From: Luteitalea sp.
GTDB lineage: Bacteria > Acidobacteriota > Vicinamibacteria > Vicinamibacterales > Vicinamibacteraceae
Length of the DNA stretch: 61,856 nucleotides
Assembly: GCA_009377605.1 (NCBI GenBank)
Contig: WHTT01000036.1
Span: forward strand, 1-61,856
Reading direction: 5' to 3'
Shown here: positions 43,170 to 53,403 of the stretch, in pieces
Layout: each line of letters starts with the position of its first letter
Position numbering within the stretch: position 1 is the stretch's first letter
Translations under genes and position numbers: made by a program
The notes under the pieces: generated by a model
Databases searched by the model: none
Told to the model about the DNA's origin: nothing
What the model saw: the letters and a program-made list of their open reading frames with translations, nothing else

Positions 43170-44216
43170 ATGCTCGTCAGCGACTTCGACTACGATCTGC
43201 CCCCGCATCTCATCGCCCAAACGCCGGCGGCCGACCGCAGTGCCTCTCGGCTGATGGTGCTCGACCGCAAGACCGGGTCGGTCGAGACAGGTGTTGCAGC
43301 CAACCTGCCACGGTGGTTGCATCCAGGCGACCTCTTGGTGGTAAACGACACCCGGGTGTTTCCCGCGCGCCTCGTGGGCCATCGCGTACCAAGCGGTGGC
43401 GCTGTGGAGTGCCTCCTCCTACGCCGGCTGGATGACGCTCGGTGGGACGCGCTCGTTCACCCGGGACAGAAGCTGAAGCCAGGACGACGGTTCCGTTGTG
43501 AGGGCTTGGGCGGTGTGATCGATGGTGAGGTTCTCGCGCAGCACACGTTCGGCCGGCGCACGGTGCGATTGTGGGCACCGGATGGCGGCGATCTCGACCG
43601 AATGATCGATGCGATTGGCCACGTACCCCTGCCGCCATACATCAGGCGCAGCGAGACACCCGAGGATCGGGAGCGCTACCAAACCGTCTTTGCGCGCGCG
43701 CGCGGCTCGGTCGCCGCCCCCACGGCCGGGCTGCATTTCACGCCAGCGCTCCTCGAGGCGCTCGACCGCCGCCGCGTCGAGCGCCTCGCCATCACCCTGC
43801 ATGTCGGCTACGGCACGTTCAAGCCGGTCCGGACCGAAGCGGTAGAGGACCATCGGGTCGACGCCGAGCCGTATATCATTGATGAGGCCTCCGCGCGCGC
43901 GGTCAACCGCGCCTTGGACGAACACCGTCGTGTCATCGCCGTAGGGACGACGACCACGCGGGCCCTCGAGAGTGCGGCGATGAGGGGGAACGGACGCCTG
44001 ACGGCCGCTCGCGACGAGACATCGCTCTTCATTAGTCCCGGATTCGCGTTCCAGGTCGTCAGCGGCCTGCTGACCAACTTCCATCTACCTCGCTCGTCCT
44101 TGCTGTTTCTCGTCTGTGCGTTCGCCGGGCGCGACGAGACCTTGGCGGCCTATAGACGAGCCGTCGAGGAGGGCTTCCGATTCTACAGCTACGGTGACGC
44201 GATGCTCATTGTGTGA
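43170..44216 (+). CDS. queA: S-adenosylmethionine:tRNA ribosyltransferase-isomerase QueA
   Basis: Transfers the ribosyl moiety of SAM to preQ1 in tRNA, giving epoxyqueuosine. Start MLVSDFDYDLPPHLIAQTPA at ATG 43170 matches the family; an in-frame TTG (43164) lies in repeat DNA. The 348-residue product shows LIAQ-x-P, DRSASRLMVLDR, LHPGDLLVVNDTRVFPARL, YQTVFARARGSVAAPTAGLHF (the substrate-site motif), ITLHVGYGTFKPVR, VIAVGTTTTRALESA, FISPGFAFQVVSGLLTNFHL and the closing FRFYSYGDAMLI. Every conserved block is intact. It stands alone between a repeat tract and the efflux operon. Confidence 0.97.
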   Translation: MLVSDFDYDLPPHLIAQTPAADRSASRLMVLDRKTGSVETGVAANLPRWLHPGDLLVVNDTRVFPARLVGHRVPSGGAVECLLLRRLDDARWDALVHPGQKLKPGRRFRCEGLGGVIDGEVLAQHTFGRRTVRLWAPDGGDLDRMIDAIGHVPLPPYIRRSETPEDRERYQTVFARARGSVAAPTAGLHFTPALLEALDRRRVERLAITLHVGYGTFKPVRTEAVEDHRVDAEPYIIDEASARAVNRALDEHRRVIAVGTTTTRALESAAMRGNGRLTAARDETSLFISPGFAFQVVSGLLTNFHLPRSSLLFLVCAFAGRDETLAAYRRAVEEGFRFYSYGDAMLIV

Positions 44217-44389
44217 CGAGGCCGGAACCACGAGGCCGCGCGATGCGTCTTCTCTGGACGTAACGTTATCGTCGGCCCGAGCGTCCAACTGAGGCGTGCG
44301 GCCGTGCTGTGGCTGTCCCACCGTTTCCAGGGCTTTTTCGGGTTACACTCAGGGGTTGTTTTGCTTTCCCGTACCGCGGGAGATTCATT

Positions 44390-45517
44390 TTGGCGTCCTT
44401 CATCCCTAATTACAGCTTCACACCAAGGCACCGGTTCGCCGGCCGCCGCGTATTTTTTTCATTGCTCGTGCTCACGGCATCTGGGCTCGCCGCATGTGGC
44501 GGGGGTGCCTCCTCTGCATCGCCACCCCAAATGCCTCCCGCTAAGGTGGAGCTCCAGGAGGTGCAGCCGGTTCCGCTGGAGGAGGCTGGCGAGTTCGTGG
44601 CCACCCTTCGGTCGCTCCGCTCGACGGCTATCAGACCTGATGTCCCGGGGCGGATCAGGCGGATCGACGTAAGCTCGGGCGATCGCGTCAAGCAAGGCAC
44701 GCCGTTGATGCAGATTGACCCCCGTCGACAGCAGGCCGCCGTGTCGAGCCAGCAGGCCGCCATCCAGGCGCAACGCGCAAATGTCGAGCTTGCGCGCCAG
44801 GAACGGGACCGTGGAAAGGCGCTGCTCGATGGCGGCATCATCAGCCAGCAGGACTTCGACCAGCTCGCGAACACCTACTCGACAGCGCAGGCGCAGCTCG
44901 AGTCGCTCGAGGCGCAGCTCACGGAGCAGCGCGTCAACCTCCAGTTCTTTCAAGTGCTCGCGCCCACGACGGGTATCGTCGGCGACATCCCGGTGCGGGT
45001 GGGCATGTACGTCACCTCGGACACGGATCTGACGACAATCGATGGCGAGGGGGCGCTCGAAGTCTATGTGCAGGTGCCGGTCGAGTACGCGACTGACCTC
45101 GCTGTACGCTTACCGCTTACGATCGTGGACAACGCCGGCAAGGAGCTGGCGAAGACCACGGTGTCATACGTGGCGCCTCGGGTTGATAGCCAGACACAGT
45201 CGATCCTCGTCAAGGGGCGTCTGCCGGATTCCGCTGCGCTCCGTTCGGATCAGTATGTGCGTGCCCGGATCGTCTGGCGGACCACTGAGGGTCTGGCAGT
45301 GCCCGTGCTGGCCGTGACGCGGATGGGCAACCAGCATTTCATTTATGTGGCCGAGTCCCAGGAAGGGAAGACGGTCGCGCGGCAGAGGCCCATACAGGTA
45401 GGCGAGATCGTGGGCGACAATTTCACCGTCCGCAGCGGCCTCGAGCCCAACGAGCAGATCGTCGTCTCCGGCGTGCAGACCCTCTTCGACGGAGCGCCCA
45501 TCGCGGCGGGCTCGTAA
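44390..45517 (+). CDS. RND efflux periplasmic adaptor (membrane fusion lipoprotein, AcrA/MexA family)
   Basis: Periplasmic adaptor linking the inner-membrane pump to an outer-membrane channel. TTG 44390 is chosen because CGGGAGA lies 6 nt upstream; an ATG at 44309 lacks this. The 375-residue product has a lipoprotein signal ending in lipobox LAAC (SLLVLTASGLAACGGG), barrel-sandwich/lipoyl half-motifs (IRPDVPGRIRRIDVSSGDRV), a coiled-coil hairpin (QQAAIQAQRANVELARQERD, STAQAQLESLEAQLTEQRVN), then TGIVGDIPVRVGMYVTSDTD and the membrane-proximal domain (PNEQIVVSGVQTLFDGAPI). It is 4 bp upstream of the transporter. No outer-membrane factor gene is nearby. Confidence 0.94.
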   Translation: MASFIPNYSFTPRHRFAGRRVFFSLLVLTASGLAACGGGASSASPPQMPPAKVELQEVQPVPLEEAGEFVATLRSLRSTAIRPDVPGRIRRIDVSSGDRVKQGTPLMQIDPRRQQAAVSSQQAAIQAQRANVELARQERDRGKALLDGGIISQQDFDQLANTYSTAQAQLESLEAQLTEQRVNLQFFQVLAPTTGIVGDIPVRVGMYVTSDTDLTTIDGEGALEVYVQVPVEYATDLAVRLPLTIVDNAGKELAKTTVSYVAPRVDSQTQSILVKGRLPDSAALRSDQYVRARIVWRTTEGLAVPVLAVTRMGNQHFIYVAESQEGKTVARQRPIQVGEIVGDNFTVRSGLEPNEQIVVSGVQTLFDGAPIAAGS

Positions 45518-45521
45518 AGCC

Positions 45522-48500
45522 ATGTTTGTCGATACCTTTATCCGCCGGCCGATTCTCGCGAGCGTGTGCTCGTTCATCATCATTCTCGCCGGCGCGATGG
45601 CGATCCCGACGATGCCCATCGCGCAATATCCGGAGCTCGCGCAGCCACAGGTCGCCGTCTCCGCTGTCTACACGGGCGCGAGCGCGGAGGTGGTCGAGAC
45701 GACGGTGACCCAGCCGCTCGAGCAGGCGATCAATGGCGTCGAGGGTCTGGTCTACATGACCTCGACGAGCAGCAACCAGGGCACGAGCACGATCACGGTG
45801 ACGTTCGACGTGACCCGCGATCCTGATCTGGCGGCGGTCGACGTGCAGAACCGTGTCGCAACAGCCCAGGCACGGCTCCCGGCCGCGGTCCAGCAGCTTG
45901 GCGTCACGGTACAGAAGCAATCGACGGGGTTTCTGCTTGGCGCCGCCTTCCTAAGTGAGAACGACCAATATGACACGCTCTTCATGAGCAACTACGTCGA
46001 CGTCTACGTCAGGGATGCGATCAAGCGTGTGCCTGGTGTTGCCGACGTGATCATCTTTGGCGAGCGCAGGTACTCGATGCGTTTGTGGCTCGACCCGGAT
46101 CGACTGGCCGGACGAGGTCTCACGGCCGCCGACGTCGTCAGTGCGTTGCGCGAGCAGAACGTCCAGGTGGCCGCCGGCCAGGTGGGGCAGCCGCCTGCGA
46201 GGAAGGGGCAGAGCTACCAGATCAGCGTGCGGGCGGTCGGCCGGCTCCGCGAGGCGTCGGAATTCGAGAACATCATCCTCAAACGAGGGAACGATGGCGC
46301 CTTGGTTCGGCTCGCGGATGTGGGCCGGGCCGAGCTCGGCGCCGAGACCTACGACGCCTCCCTCCGCTACAACGGTCGAGAGGCGGTTGGTGTTGGCGTG
46401 ATGCAGCTGCCGACGGCCAACGCGCTCGATGTGTACCGCGACGTGACCGCAGAATTGGATCGCCTCTCGGAGAGCTTTCCTCCGGGCTTCGAATACGAGA
46501 TCGCCTTCGACACCACCACCGCGGTGCAGGAGTCGATCAGAGAGGTGATCACCACGCTCGCCGAAGCGATTTTTCTGGTCCTGCTCGTCATGTTCTTCTT
46601 TCTGCAGGACTGGCGCAGCACCGTCGTCCCGGCGATCACGATTCCCGTCTGTCTCGTCGGCGCGTTTGCGTTCATGAAGCTCTTCGGCTTCTCGATTAAC
46701 ACGCTCACGCTGTTCGGGATCACGCTGGCGACCGGCCTGGTCGTCGACGATGCGATTGTCGTGGTCGAGAACATCCAGCGGCACATTCACGACTACGGGA
46801 AGAGTGCTCGTGTGGCTGCGTCGGAGGCGATGGGGGAGGTCATTGGACCGGTCATTGCGACGTCGCTCGTGCTGGCCTCGGTGTTCGTGCCGGTGGCGCT
46901 CTTTCCTGGGACCACCGGGCGCTTGTACCAGCAGTTTGCGCTCGTCATCGCCGTCGCGGTGACCATCTCCGCCTTCACGGCGTTGACGATGTCGCCCGCG
47001 ATCTCCGCGCTCCTGCTGCGCAGTGAGCGTACAGAAGGGCGATTCTGGCACCTGGTCAACCGCGGCATCGATGGGTTCTCGCGCGGCTACATCTGGTGGC
47101 TGCATCGCCTCGTGAACCGTAAGGCCATCGTGGCTGTGTGCTTTGCACTTGGCCTCGTTGCCACCTATTGGATCTACACGCGCGTCCCCTCCGGCTTCGT
47201 GCCAGACGAGGATGCCGTGTTCTTCATGGTCACGGTGCAGGCGCCGGATGGTGCGTCGCTCGACTACACGTCGAACATCACGCGTCAGTCAGAAAAGATA
47301 CTGCTCGAGGCTGAAGAGGTGAGCGGTGTGTTCTCCGTCCACGGCTTCAGCTTCCTCGGTGGCGGCCCGAACCGCGGGATGCAGTTCGTGCGCTTGAAGT
47401 CGTTCGATGAGCGCTCAGGTGATGAGCACTCGTCCATGGCGGTCGTTGAACGGTTGCGGCCGGCGCTGATGGGGATCTCGGGCGCGATGGTCATCCCGTT
47501 CCAATTCCCGGCGATTCCGGGGATTGGCCAATTTGGCGGCTTCACGTTCGAGTTGCAGGATCAGAGCGGCGGGGCCATCAGCCGGCTCGCAGAAGCGACA
47601 GGTCAGCTGACCATGCAAGGGAACCAAACGCCTGGTCTGGCCGGTCTGTTCAGCGCGTTCACGATCAACGATCCGCAACTCACGGTCACCGTCGACCGCG
47701 AACGGCTCAAGGCGCTCGACCTCTCCTTCGAGGACGTGACGAGCACGCTTCAGACGCTCATGGGCTCCGTCTACGTCAACGACTTCGACTTCAACAATCG
47801 CTCGTATCGTGTGTACGTGCAGGCGGACCAGCAGTTTCGCGCACAGCCCCAAGATCTCGGCCGCTACCAAATGCGGACCCCCGATGGTCAAATGGTCCGG
47901 CTCGAGACGGTGTCGAGCGTCGCAGAAGCGACGTCGCCTCAAATCATCTCGCACTACAACATGTTCCGCTCGACGACCATCAACGGCGGGGCGGCACCCG
48001 GCTTCAGCTCGGGTCAGGCGCTCGGAATCATGGAAGATCTCGCTCGGCGCACGTTGCCGCAGGGGATGACGTTCGCCTGGTCAGGGCTCTCGCGAGAGGA
48101 GATTGCGGCCGGCGGGCAGGCGATGATCATCTTCGGCCTGGGGCTGTTGCTCGTCTACCTCACGCTCGCCGCACAATACGAGAGCCTGGTCCTCCCGTTC
48201 ATCATCTTGCTGTCGGTGCCGCTCGCCGTGATGGGCGCGCTCCTGGCCCAATGGGGCCGCGGCCTCATCAACGATGTGTACTGCCAGATCGGACTTCTGA
48301 TGCTGATCGGGCTTGCCACCAAGCAAGGCATTCTCGTGGTGGAGTTCGCCGAGCAGCTCCGGCGCCGCGGCCTGTCCGTCGTGGAGGCTGCGATTGAAGC
48401 CTCCCGCATTCGTCTTCGACCGATCTTGATGACCTCGTTGTCCTTGATTTTCGGGGTGATGCCGCTCGCGCTGGCGACCGGCGCCGGCCGGTTCGCTCGT

Positions 48501-48650
48501 CATTCGGTCGGGACCACGGTGATCGGGGGCATGATCCTCGCGACGATACTCAACCTCATCATCATCCCGGTGATGTACATTGCAGTCCGCAGTCTCTTGC
48601 CGACTCGCGCCGCTGCACCAGCGGAGGCCTCTGCAGAGGAACCTGCATAA
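45522..48650 (+). CDS. RND multidrug efflux transporter (AcrB/MexB family)
   Basis: Proton-driven trimeric inner-membrane exporter. The 1042-residue product has the HAE1 architecture: start MFVDTFIRRPILASVCSFII, twelve transmembrane helices, two large periplasmic loops, proton-relay Asp409-Asp410 in GLVVDDAIVVVENIQRH (equivalent to AcrB Asp407/408), a Lys in the C-terminal half in GLATKQGILVVEFAEQ, and the closing VGTTVIGGMILATILNLIII. YVRDAIKRVPGVADVIIFGE is the typical first porter segment. Length and features match a multidrug rather than heavy-metal pump. Substrates cannot be told from sequence. It is translationally close to the adaptor gene and ends just before a repeat hairpin. Confidence 0.95.
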   Translation: MFVDTFIRRPILASVCSFIIILAGAMAIPTMPIAQYPELAQPQVAVSAVYTGASAEVVETTVTQPLEQAINGVEGLVYMTSTSSNQGTSTITVTFDVTRDPDLAAVDVQNRVATAQARLPAAVQQLGVTVQKQSTGFLLGAAFLSENDQYDTLFMSNYVDVYVRDAIKRVPGVADVIIFGERRYSMRLWLDPDRLAGRGLTAADVVSALREQNVQVAAGQVGQPPARKGQSYQISVRAVGRLREASEFENIILKRGNDGALVRLADVGRAELGAETYDASLRYNGREAVGVGVMQLPTANALDVYRDVTAELDRLSESFPPGFEYEIAFDTTTAVQESIREVITTLAEAIFLVLLVMFFFLQDWRSTVVPAITIPVCLVGAFAFMKLFGFSINTLTLFGITLATGLVVDDAIVVVENIQRHIHDYGKSARVAASEAMGEVIGPVIATSLVLASVFVPVALFPGTTGRLYQQFALVIAVAVTISAFTALTMSPAISALLLRSERTEGRFWHLVNRGIDGFSRGYIWWLHRLVNRKAIVAVCFALGLVATYWIYTRVPSGFVPDEDAVFFMVTVQAPDGASLDYTSNITRQSEKILLEAEEVSGVFSVHGFSFLGGGPNRGMQFVRLKSFDERSGDEHSSMAVVERLRPALMGISGAMVIPFQFPAIPGIGQFGGFTFELQDQSGGAISRLAEATGQLTMQGNQTPGLAGLFSAFTINDPQLTVTVDRERLKALDLSFEDVTSTLQTLMGSVYVNDFDFNNRSYRVYVQADQQFRAQPQDLGRYQMRTPDGQMVRLETVSSVAEATSPQIISHYNMFRSTTINGGAAPGFSSGQALGIMEDLARRTLPQGMTFAWSGLSREEIAAGGQAMIIFGLGLLLVYLTLAAQYESLVLPFIILLSVPLAVMGALLAQWGRGLINDVYCQIGLLMLIGLATKQGILVVEFAEQLRRRGLSVVEAAIEASRIRLRPILMTSLSLIFGVMPLALATGAGRFARHSVGTTVIGGMILATILNLIIIPVMYIAVRSLLPTRAAAPAEASAEEPA

Positions 48651-48654
48651 GAGC

Positions 48655-48735
48655 AGGGGCCAGGGATCAGGCATCAGGATCAGCGCCGGGCTGGCCCTGA
48701 CGCCTGCTGACTCTGGTGCCTGATCCCTGACCCCT
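48655..48735. repeat. Family C element after the efflux operon
   Basis: 48655-48673 (AGGGGCCAGGGATCAGGCA) and 48717-48735 (TGCCTGATCCCTGACCCCT) are inverted with 18 of 19 positions pairing; further TGACCCC units follow to 48750. The core carries GGGCTGGCCCTGACGCC. It probably ends or stabilises the efflux mRNA; no T-run. Confidence 0.75.
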
Positions 48736-48754
48736 ACTGACCCCTGACCCCCTG

Positions 48755-48760
48755 TATAAT
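48755..48760 (+). promoter_or_regulatory. Candidate -10 box for tRNA/tilS/ftsH
   Basis: Perfect TATAAT directly after the repeat element and about 110 nt before the tRNA. No recognisable -35 at 16-18 nt. The intervening 48786-48840 is a GC-rich repeat (GAGCGAGCGCCGAAGGCGCGAG). Confidence 0.35.
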
Positions 48761-48869
48761 CGATTGGTTCGGCTGGCGTGGGCCGAGCAGCTCTTGAGCC
48801 CTGAGCGAGCGCCGAAGGCGCGAGTCGAAGGGTAGGGCGCCGCCGCGCGAACGAACGCCTACCTTTCGT

Positions 48870-48946
48870 GCCGGTGTAGCTCAGCTGGTCAGAGCATGCG
48901 TCTCATAAGCGCAGGGTCGACGGTTCGAGTCCGTCCACCGGCACCA
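48870..48946 (+). tRNA. tRNA with CAU anticodon (tRNA-Met elongator, or tRNA-Ile2)
   Basis: 77 nt with full cloverleaf and encoded CCA: acceptor GCCGGTG pairs CACCGGC, discriminator A, D arm GCTC/GAGC, anticodon stem TGCGT/GCGCA with loop CTCATAA (anticodon CAT), T arm GACGG-TTCGAGT-CCGTC. It is not the initiator: position 1 is paired G-C and the anticodon stem lacks the three G-C pairs of tRNA-fMet. Elongator Met is most likely, but Ile2 (CAU, modified by TilS) has the same loop, and the next gene, 10 bp away, is tilS. Confidence 0.95.
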
Positions 48947-48956
48947 ATCTTCCCCC

Positions 48957-50387
48957 ATGTCTCGCTTCGCCGCCCGTGTGCGGTCGACCATTCGTGAGCA
49001 GGGCTTGCTCGGACCTGGCGATCGTGTGCTGGTGGGGTTGTCCGGCGGGCCAGATTCCGTGGCGCTCGCGCACGTGCTGCTGCGTGTTGCGCCGGCGCTC
49101 GACGCCACAATCTGCGCGTTGGTGCACGTGCACCATGGACTGCGTCGCCAGGAAGCGGACGATGATGCAGTGTTTTGCCGATTGCTGGCGGAGCAGGTCG
49201 GCCTACCAATCTCGGTAGGGCACGTGGACGTGCGCGCGGAAGCGACAACGAGACGCATCTCACTCGAGCGAGCCGGCCACGATCTGCGACACGCGTGCTT
49301 CGAGCGGGCGCGTGTGCAAACGGACGCAAGCGTTATCGCGCTCGGTCACACGCGTGACGACCAAGCCGAGACGCTGCTGCTGCGTCTGTTCCGCGGCGCG
49401 GGCACGCGGGGGTTGGGTGGGATGTCCCCTCGAGTGGGCCACGTGGTGCGTCCGTTACTCGATACCACCCGGGCTGAGGTTCTTCGATATTTGGCATCGC
49501 ACGGGCTCGGCTACCGCGAGGACACGTCCAACCGCGACCTCACGTTTGCGAGGAACCGGATTCGCCACGTCGTCTTGCCACAGCTCATGCTTCAGATTGG
49601 CCCGCACCTGCCGAAAGTCCTCGCCCGCGAAGCGGCGCTGGCGCGTGACGATGAAGCATGGTTGAGGGAGGCTGCAACCGAAGCGGCCCAAAGAGTCGTC
49701 TTATACAAAGAAGGAGAGGCCTCAGCGAGGCTGCAGCTTCCGGCGCTTCGGGCGCTGCCGCCCGCGCTCCAGCGCCGGGTGGTGTGGCAGGCGCTAGAGC
49801 GCCTGGCCTGTGGGCGCTTCATTGGGTGGACGCATGTCCGCGCCACGCTCGAATTGGCCAATGGTCGCCGTACTGGTTCCTTGGCGCTGCCAGCCGTTCG
49901 CGCGGCGCGGCGCGGCGAGGTGCTGGTGTTGGAGGTGACCGCAGGCGAGGCCGGACGCCAACGGCAGGAGAGAGGTTCGCGAGAAGGGCGAGCATTTCGC
50001 TATGAGCTGGGGGTGCCAGGGACGCTCGAGATCGCGGAAGCAGGGCTCGTTCTGACGGCCGAGATGAAAGCGGTCGGACCCGAATGGGTGGCGCGGGTGT
50101 CCAACCCAATGGAGGCTATTTTGGATGCACGCGCGCTGGGCCGGCCGCTGGTCGTACGGAGCCGGCTGCCTGGCGATCGGCTCCAGCCCCTGGGGTTGAC
50201 CGGCACCCGTAAGTTGCAGGACCTTTTGGTGGATAGGAAGGTGCCGCGGGAAGCCAGGGATCGTGTGCCCCTCGTGGTGGCTGCTGACGGCTCGATTGCA
50301 TGGGTGATTGGGCAGGCCGTTGCTGAGCCGTTTCGCGTCTCGCCGGAGACCGCAGGCGTGGTATTCTTGAAAGCTACCCCGGTGTAG
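48957..50387 (+). CDS. tilS: tRNA(Ile)-lysidine synthetase TilS
   Basis: Converts C34 of tRNA-Ile2 (CAU) to lysidine, changing its identity from Met to Ile. The 476-residue product has the N-terminal PP-loop ATPase with SGGPDS (29-34), [65 protein letters not shown] and [33 protein letters not shown], then the TilS substrate-binding and C-terminal domains ([40 protein letters not shown]). The start is 10 bp after a CAU tRNA. The stop TAG forms part of the ftsH ribosome-binding region TAGGAGGG, so the two genes are coupled. Confidence 0.96.
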   Translation: MSRFAARVRSTIREQGLLGPGDRVLVGLSGGPDSVALAHVLLRVAPALDATICALVHVHHGLRRQEADDDAVFCRLLAEQVGLPISVGHVDVRAEATTRRISLERAGHDLRHACFERARVQTDASVIALGHTRDDQAETLLLRLFRGAGTRGLGGMSPRVGHVVRPLLDTTRAEVLRYLASHGLGYREDTSNRDLTFARNRIRHVVLPQLMLQIGPHLPKVLAREAALARDDEAWLREAATEAAQRVVLYKEGEASARLQLPALRALPPALQRRVVWQALERLACGRFIGWTHVRATLELANGRRTGSLALPAVRAARRGEVLVLEVTAGEAGRQRQERGSREGRAFRYELGVPGTLEIAEAGLVLTAEMKAVGPEWVARVSNPMEAILDARALGRPLVVRSRLPGDRLQPLGLTGTRKLQDLLVDRKVPREARDRVPLVVAADGSIAWVIGQAVAEPFRVSPETAGVVFLKATPV

Positions 50388-50397
50388 GAGGGTCACG

Positions 50398-52311
50398 TTG
50401 AATTCGACGCTCAAGAGCTTGCTGTTCTGGATCGGCCTCGTTGTCGTCGTCGCGCTCATCTGGAACTTTTCGAACAGCTTCCAGAAGGGCGAGCGGTCCG
50501 TGTCCTTCAGCGAGTTCTCGAAGTGGGTCGACCAGAAGAAGGTCGAGCAGGTCACGATCACCGGGCAAGAAATCGTCGGCACCGAGAGAGGGTCTCGCGA
50601 CGAGTTCAGCACGTATGCGCCGGTGGTTGGTGAGCAGCTGACGGATCGGCTGATTGCGAGCGACGTGGTCGTCAACGCCAAGGAGCCGGTGACGAGCCCG
50701 TGGTCCGCGCTGCTGTACGCGTGGGCGCCGATCTTGTTGTTGATTGGCTTCTGGATCTTCTTCATGCGACAGATGCAGAGCGGCGGCAACAAGGCGCTGT
50801 CGTTCGGCAAGAGTCGCGCAAAGCTTTCCTCGAGCTCGCAGAAAAAGGTCACGTTCAAGGATGTGGCCGGTGTCGACGAGGCGAAGGACGAGCTCCAGGA
50901 GATCATCGAGTTCCTCAAGGAGCCGCAGAAGTTCCAAAAGCTCGGCGGGCGCATTCCCAAGGGCGTCCTGCTCATGGGCCCCCCGGGAACTGGCAAGACG
51001 CTTCTGGCGCGCGCTGTCGCGGGCGAAGCCAATGTGCCCTTCTTCTCGATCTCTGGTTCCGACTTCGTCGAGATGTTCGTGGGCGTGGGGGCGTCGCGCG
51101 TTCGCGATCTCTTCGAGCAAGGGAAGAAGAACGCGCCGTGCATCGTCTTCATCGACGAGATTGACGCCGTTGGTCGGCACCGAGGCGCGGGCCTGGGTGG
51201 AGGCCACGATGAGCGAGAGCAGACGCTCAATCAGTTGCTCGTGGAGATGGACGGCTTCGAGTCCAACGAAGGCGTCATCCTCATGGCGGCAACGAACCGG
51301 CCGGACGTCCTCGATCCGGCGCTGCTCCGGCCTGGCCGGTTCGATCGCCGAATCGTGGTCAATCGGCCGGATGTGAAGGGGCGCGAGGGTATCCTCGCCG
51401 TTCACACGAAGAAGATCCCGCTGAGCGACGACGTCAATCTGCCGGTGCTGGCGAGGAGCACCTCGGGGTTCGCGGGTGCGGATCTGGCGAATCTCGTCAA
51501 CGAGGCTGCGCTCAGCGCCGCGCGTCTGAACCAGCGCATCGTGCGCATGATGGACTTCGAGTTCGCCAAGGACAAGGTGCTCATGGGCGCCGAGCGACGC
51601 TCGATGATCATCAGCGACGAGGAGAAGAAGGTCACGGCTATTCACGAAGCAGGCCACGCGCTGCTCGCCGTGCTGCTGCCTCACGCCGACCCTGTCCACA
51701 AGGTGACGATCATCCCGCGTGGAATGGCGCTTGGCGTGACCCAGCAGATCCCAGAGGATGACAAGCACAACTTCTCCAAGGTCTACCTCTACGATCACAT
51801 CGCGATTCTGCTCGGTGGACGATTGGCCGAGGAGATCGTGAACACGACCATTACGACCGGTGCCGGCAACGACCTCGAGCGCGTCACCGAAATGGCACGG
51901 CGCATGGTCTGCGAGTGGGGAATGAGCGATTCGATGGGTCCGCTCACCTTCGGCAAGAAGGAAGAGCAGATCTTCCTCGGTCGCGAGATTGCGCAGCACC
52001 AGGACTACAGCGAGAGCACCGCTGTCCAGATCGATCAGGAAGTCCGCCGCATCGTGATGGACAATTACACCCGCGCCAAGCAGACGCTGGAGGAGCACAA
52101 AGCGGAGCTGCTCCAGATTGCGGACGAGCTCCTCGTGCGCGAGGTTCTTGACGCCGGCCAGGTGAAGCGGATCATCCAAGGCCTGCCGGTCGATGAGGTG
52201 CCGTCCGAATCCGCCGGGCATACGACTTCACCGCGCCCCACATCCAACGAGCCGCAGGAGCGGCCTACCCTGCCCGTCGCCCCGCTCAAGGCGCCGCTGG
52301 CACAGGAGTAG
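50398..52311 (+). CDS. ftsH: Membrane ATP-dependent zinc metalloprotease FtsH
   Basis: Hexameric membrane protease for quality control. TTG start at 50398, 6 nt after GGAGGG. The 637-residue product has two transmembrane helices (about 4-22 and 103-123, [20 protein letters not shown]) flanking a periplasmic domain, AAA domain with GPPGTGKT (194-201), [10 protein letters not shown], the second region of homology [20 protein letters not shown], and the zinc protease motif HEAGH (416-420) with the third-ligand helix [18 protein letters not shown]. The C-terminal tail is Pro-rich. tilS-ftsH adjacency is widespread in bacteria. Confidence 0.97.
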   Translation: MNSTLKSLLFWIGLVVVVALIWNFSNSFQKGERSVSFSEFSKWVDQKKVEQVTITGQEIVGTERGSRDEFSTYAPVVGEQLTDRLIASDVVVNAKEPVTSPWSALLYAWAPILLLIGFWIFFMRQMQSGGNKALSFGKSRAKLSSSSQKKVTFKDVAGVDEAKDELQEIIEFLKEPQKFQKLGGRIPKGVLLMGPPGTGKTLLARAVAGEANVPFFSISGSDFVEMFVGVGASRVRDLFEQGKKNAPCIVFIDEIDAVGRHRGAGLGGGHDEREQTLNQLLVEMDGFESNEGVILMAATNRPDVLDPALLRPGRFDRRIVVNRPDVKGREGILAVHTKKIPLSDDVNLPVLARSTSGFAGADLANLVNEAALSAARLNQRIVRMMDFEFAKDKVLMGAERRSMIISDEEKKVTAIHEAGHALLAVLLPHADPVHKVTIIPRGMALGVTQQIPEDDKHNFSKVYLYDHIAILLGGRLAEEIVNTTITTGAGNDLERVTEMARRMVCEWGMSDSMGPLTFGKKEEQIFLGREIAQHQDYSESTAVQIDQEVRRIVMDNYTRAKQTLEEHKAELLQIADELLVREVLDAGQVKRIIQGLPVDEVPSESAGHTTSPRPTSNEPQERPTLPVAPLKAPLAQE

Positions 52312-52478
52312 GGATCAAGGTTCGAGGTAAGAGGTTAAAGGTTCGAGGTGGGGGTTTGAGATAGGTCTCGGGCGGCTGGCGCCGGCCGTCGGCCCGGAGC
52401 CTCGAACTTCCACGGAAAGCGTTGAACCTGCCCCAGATATACCTCGAACCTCGAACCTCGAACCTCGAACCTTGATTC
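52312..52478. repeat. Family C element between ftsH and folP
   Basis: Left arm GATCAAGGTTCGAGGTAAGAGG with variants to 52352; right arm 52441-52477 is four CTCGAACC units ending CTTGATT. The arms pair at almost every position; the core has GGCTGGCGCCGGCCGTCGGCC. It fills the whole gap and supplies a possible TTG start for folP. Confidence 0.8.
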
Positions 52479-52486
52479 CTTCCTCC

Positions 52487-53371
52487 GTGAGCCCCCGGCC
52501 CCGCTATCACGTGCCGCTACCAGATGGGCGCGCGCTCATCCTCGGTGAGCGCACGCTCGTGATGGGTGTGCTCAACGTCACGCCGGACTCCTTCTCTGAC
52601 GGCGGCCTCTACTTCGACCACGATCGCGCGCTGACCGCCGCACTGGCCATGATCGACGACGGTGCAGATATCGTCGACGTTGGCGGCGAATCGACGCGCC
52701 CAGGCGCGCGCGACGTGGACGAAGCCGAGGAGCGGCGGCGCGTCGTCCCGCTCGTCGCCAAGCTGGCGCCCCACGCGAGCGTGCCGATCTCGGTGGACAC
52801 CACCAAGGCCGGTGTCGCGCGAGCGGCGCTCGATGCCGGCGCCACCATCGTGAACGACATCAGTGGCTTACGGCAGGATGCCGCGCTCGGCGACGTCGCA
52901 GCGCGTGCGGGTGCTGCCCTGATTCTCATGCACATGAGGGGCACGCCGCACGACATGTATGCACGGGCGGTCTACCGCTCGGTGCCGGAAGAGGTCGCCG
53001 CCGAGCTTCGATGGAGCCTGGCTGCAGCGGTTGCTCGCGGCGTGTCGCGCGAGGCGGTGATCCTCGATCCGGGCATTGGCTTTGCCAAACGGGCAGAGCA
53101 TAGCTGGCAAATACTCAGCCATCTCGACCACCCGGCCCTCCTGACGCTCGATCGACCCTGGTTGGTTGGCCCGTCCCGTAAGTCCTTCCTCGAGCAGGCG
53201 ACCGGAGAGTGTCCTTCAGCGACACGTGAATGGGCAACGGCCGCCGCCGTAACGACCGCCGTCCTGCTCGGAGCACACATCGTCCGAGTCCACTCGGTCC
53301 GGGAAATGACCGCCGTCGTTCGGGCCGCAGACCTGGTGCGCCGGTGTCGGGAGCAGGCAAAGCAGGTTTGA
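52487..53371 (+). CDS. folP: Dihydropteroate synthase FolP
   Basis: Condenses p-aminobenzoate with dihydropterin pyrophosphate in folate synthesis; the sulfonamide target. Signature blocks: LVMGVLNVTPDSFSDGG, DIVDVGGESTRPGA, VPISVDTTKAGVARAALDAG, IVNDISGLRQD, LILMHMRGTP, VILDPGIGFAK, LVGPSRKSFL and AHIVRVHSVREMT. The product is 294 residues if GTG 52487 is used. An in-frame TTG at 52472 lies inside the preceding repeat; neither has a clear ribosome-binding site, so the start is uncertain. It is followed by cdaA after 32 bp, and the four genes folP-cdaA-cdaR-glmM are probably co-transcribed. Confidence 0.95.
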   Translation: MSPRPRYHVPLPDGRALILGERTLVMGVLNVTPDSFSDGGLYFDHDRALTAALAMIDDGADIVDVGGESTRPGARDVDEAEERRRVVPLVAKLAPHASVPISVDTTKAGVARAALDAGATIVNDISGLRQDAALGDVAARAGAALILMHMRGTPHDMYARAVYRSVPEEVAAELRWSLAAAVARGVSREAVILDPGIGFAKRAEHSWQILSHLDHPALLTLDRPWLVGPSRKSFLEQATGECPSATREWATAAAVTTAVLLGAHIVRVHSVREMTAVVRAADLVRRCREQAKQV

Positions 53372-53403
53372 GGTGAGGGACTCAGCTATGATCTTGACTG
53401 CTG

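Noticed and set aside
50374-52221. Minus-strand open frame of about 615 codons opposite ftsH
   Set aside because: Mirror of FtsH codon use; no recognisable domain, and ftsH has all AAA and protease motifs.
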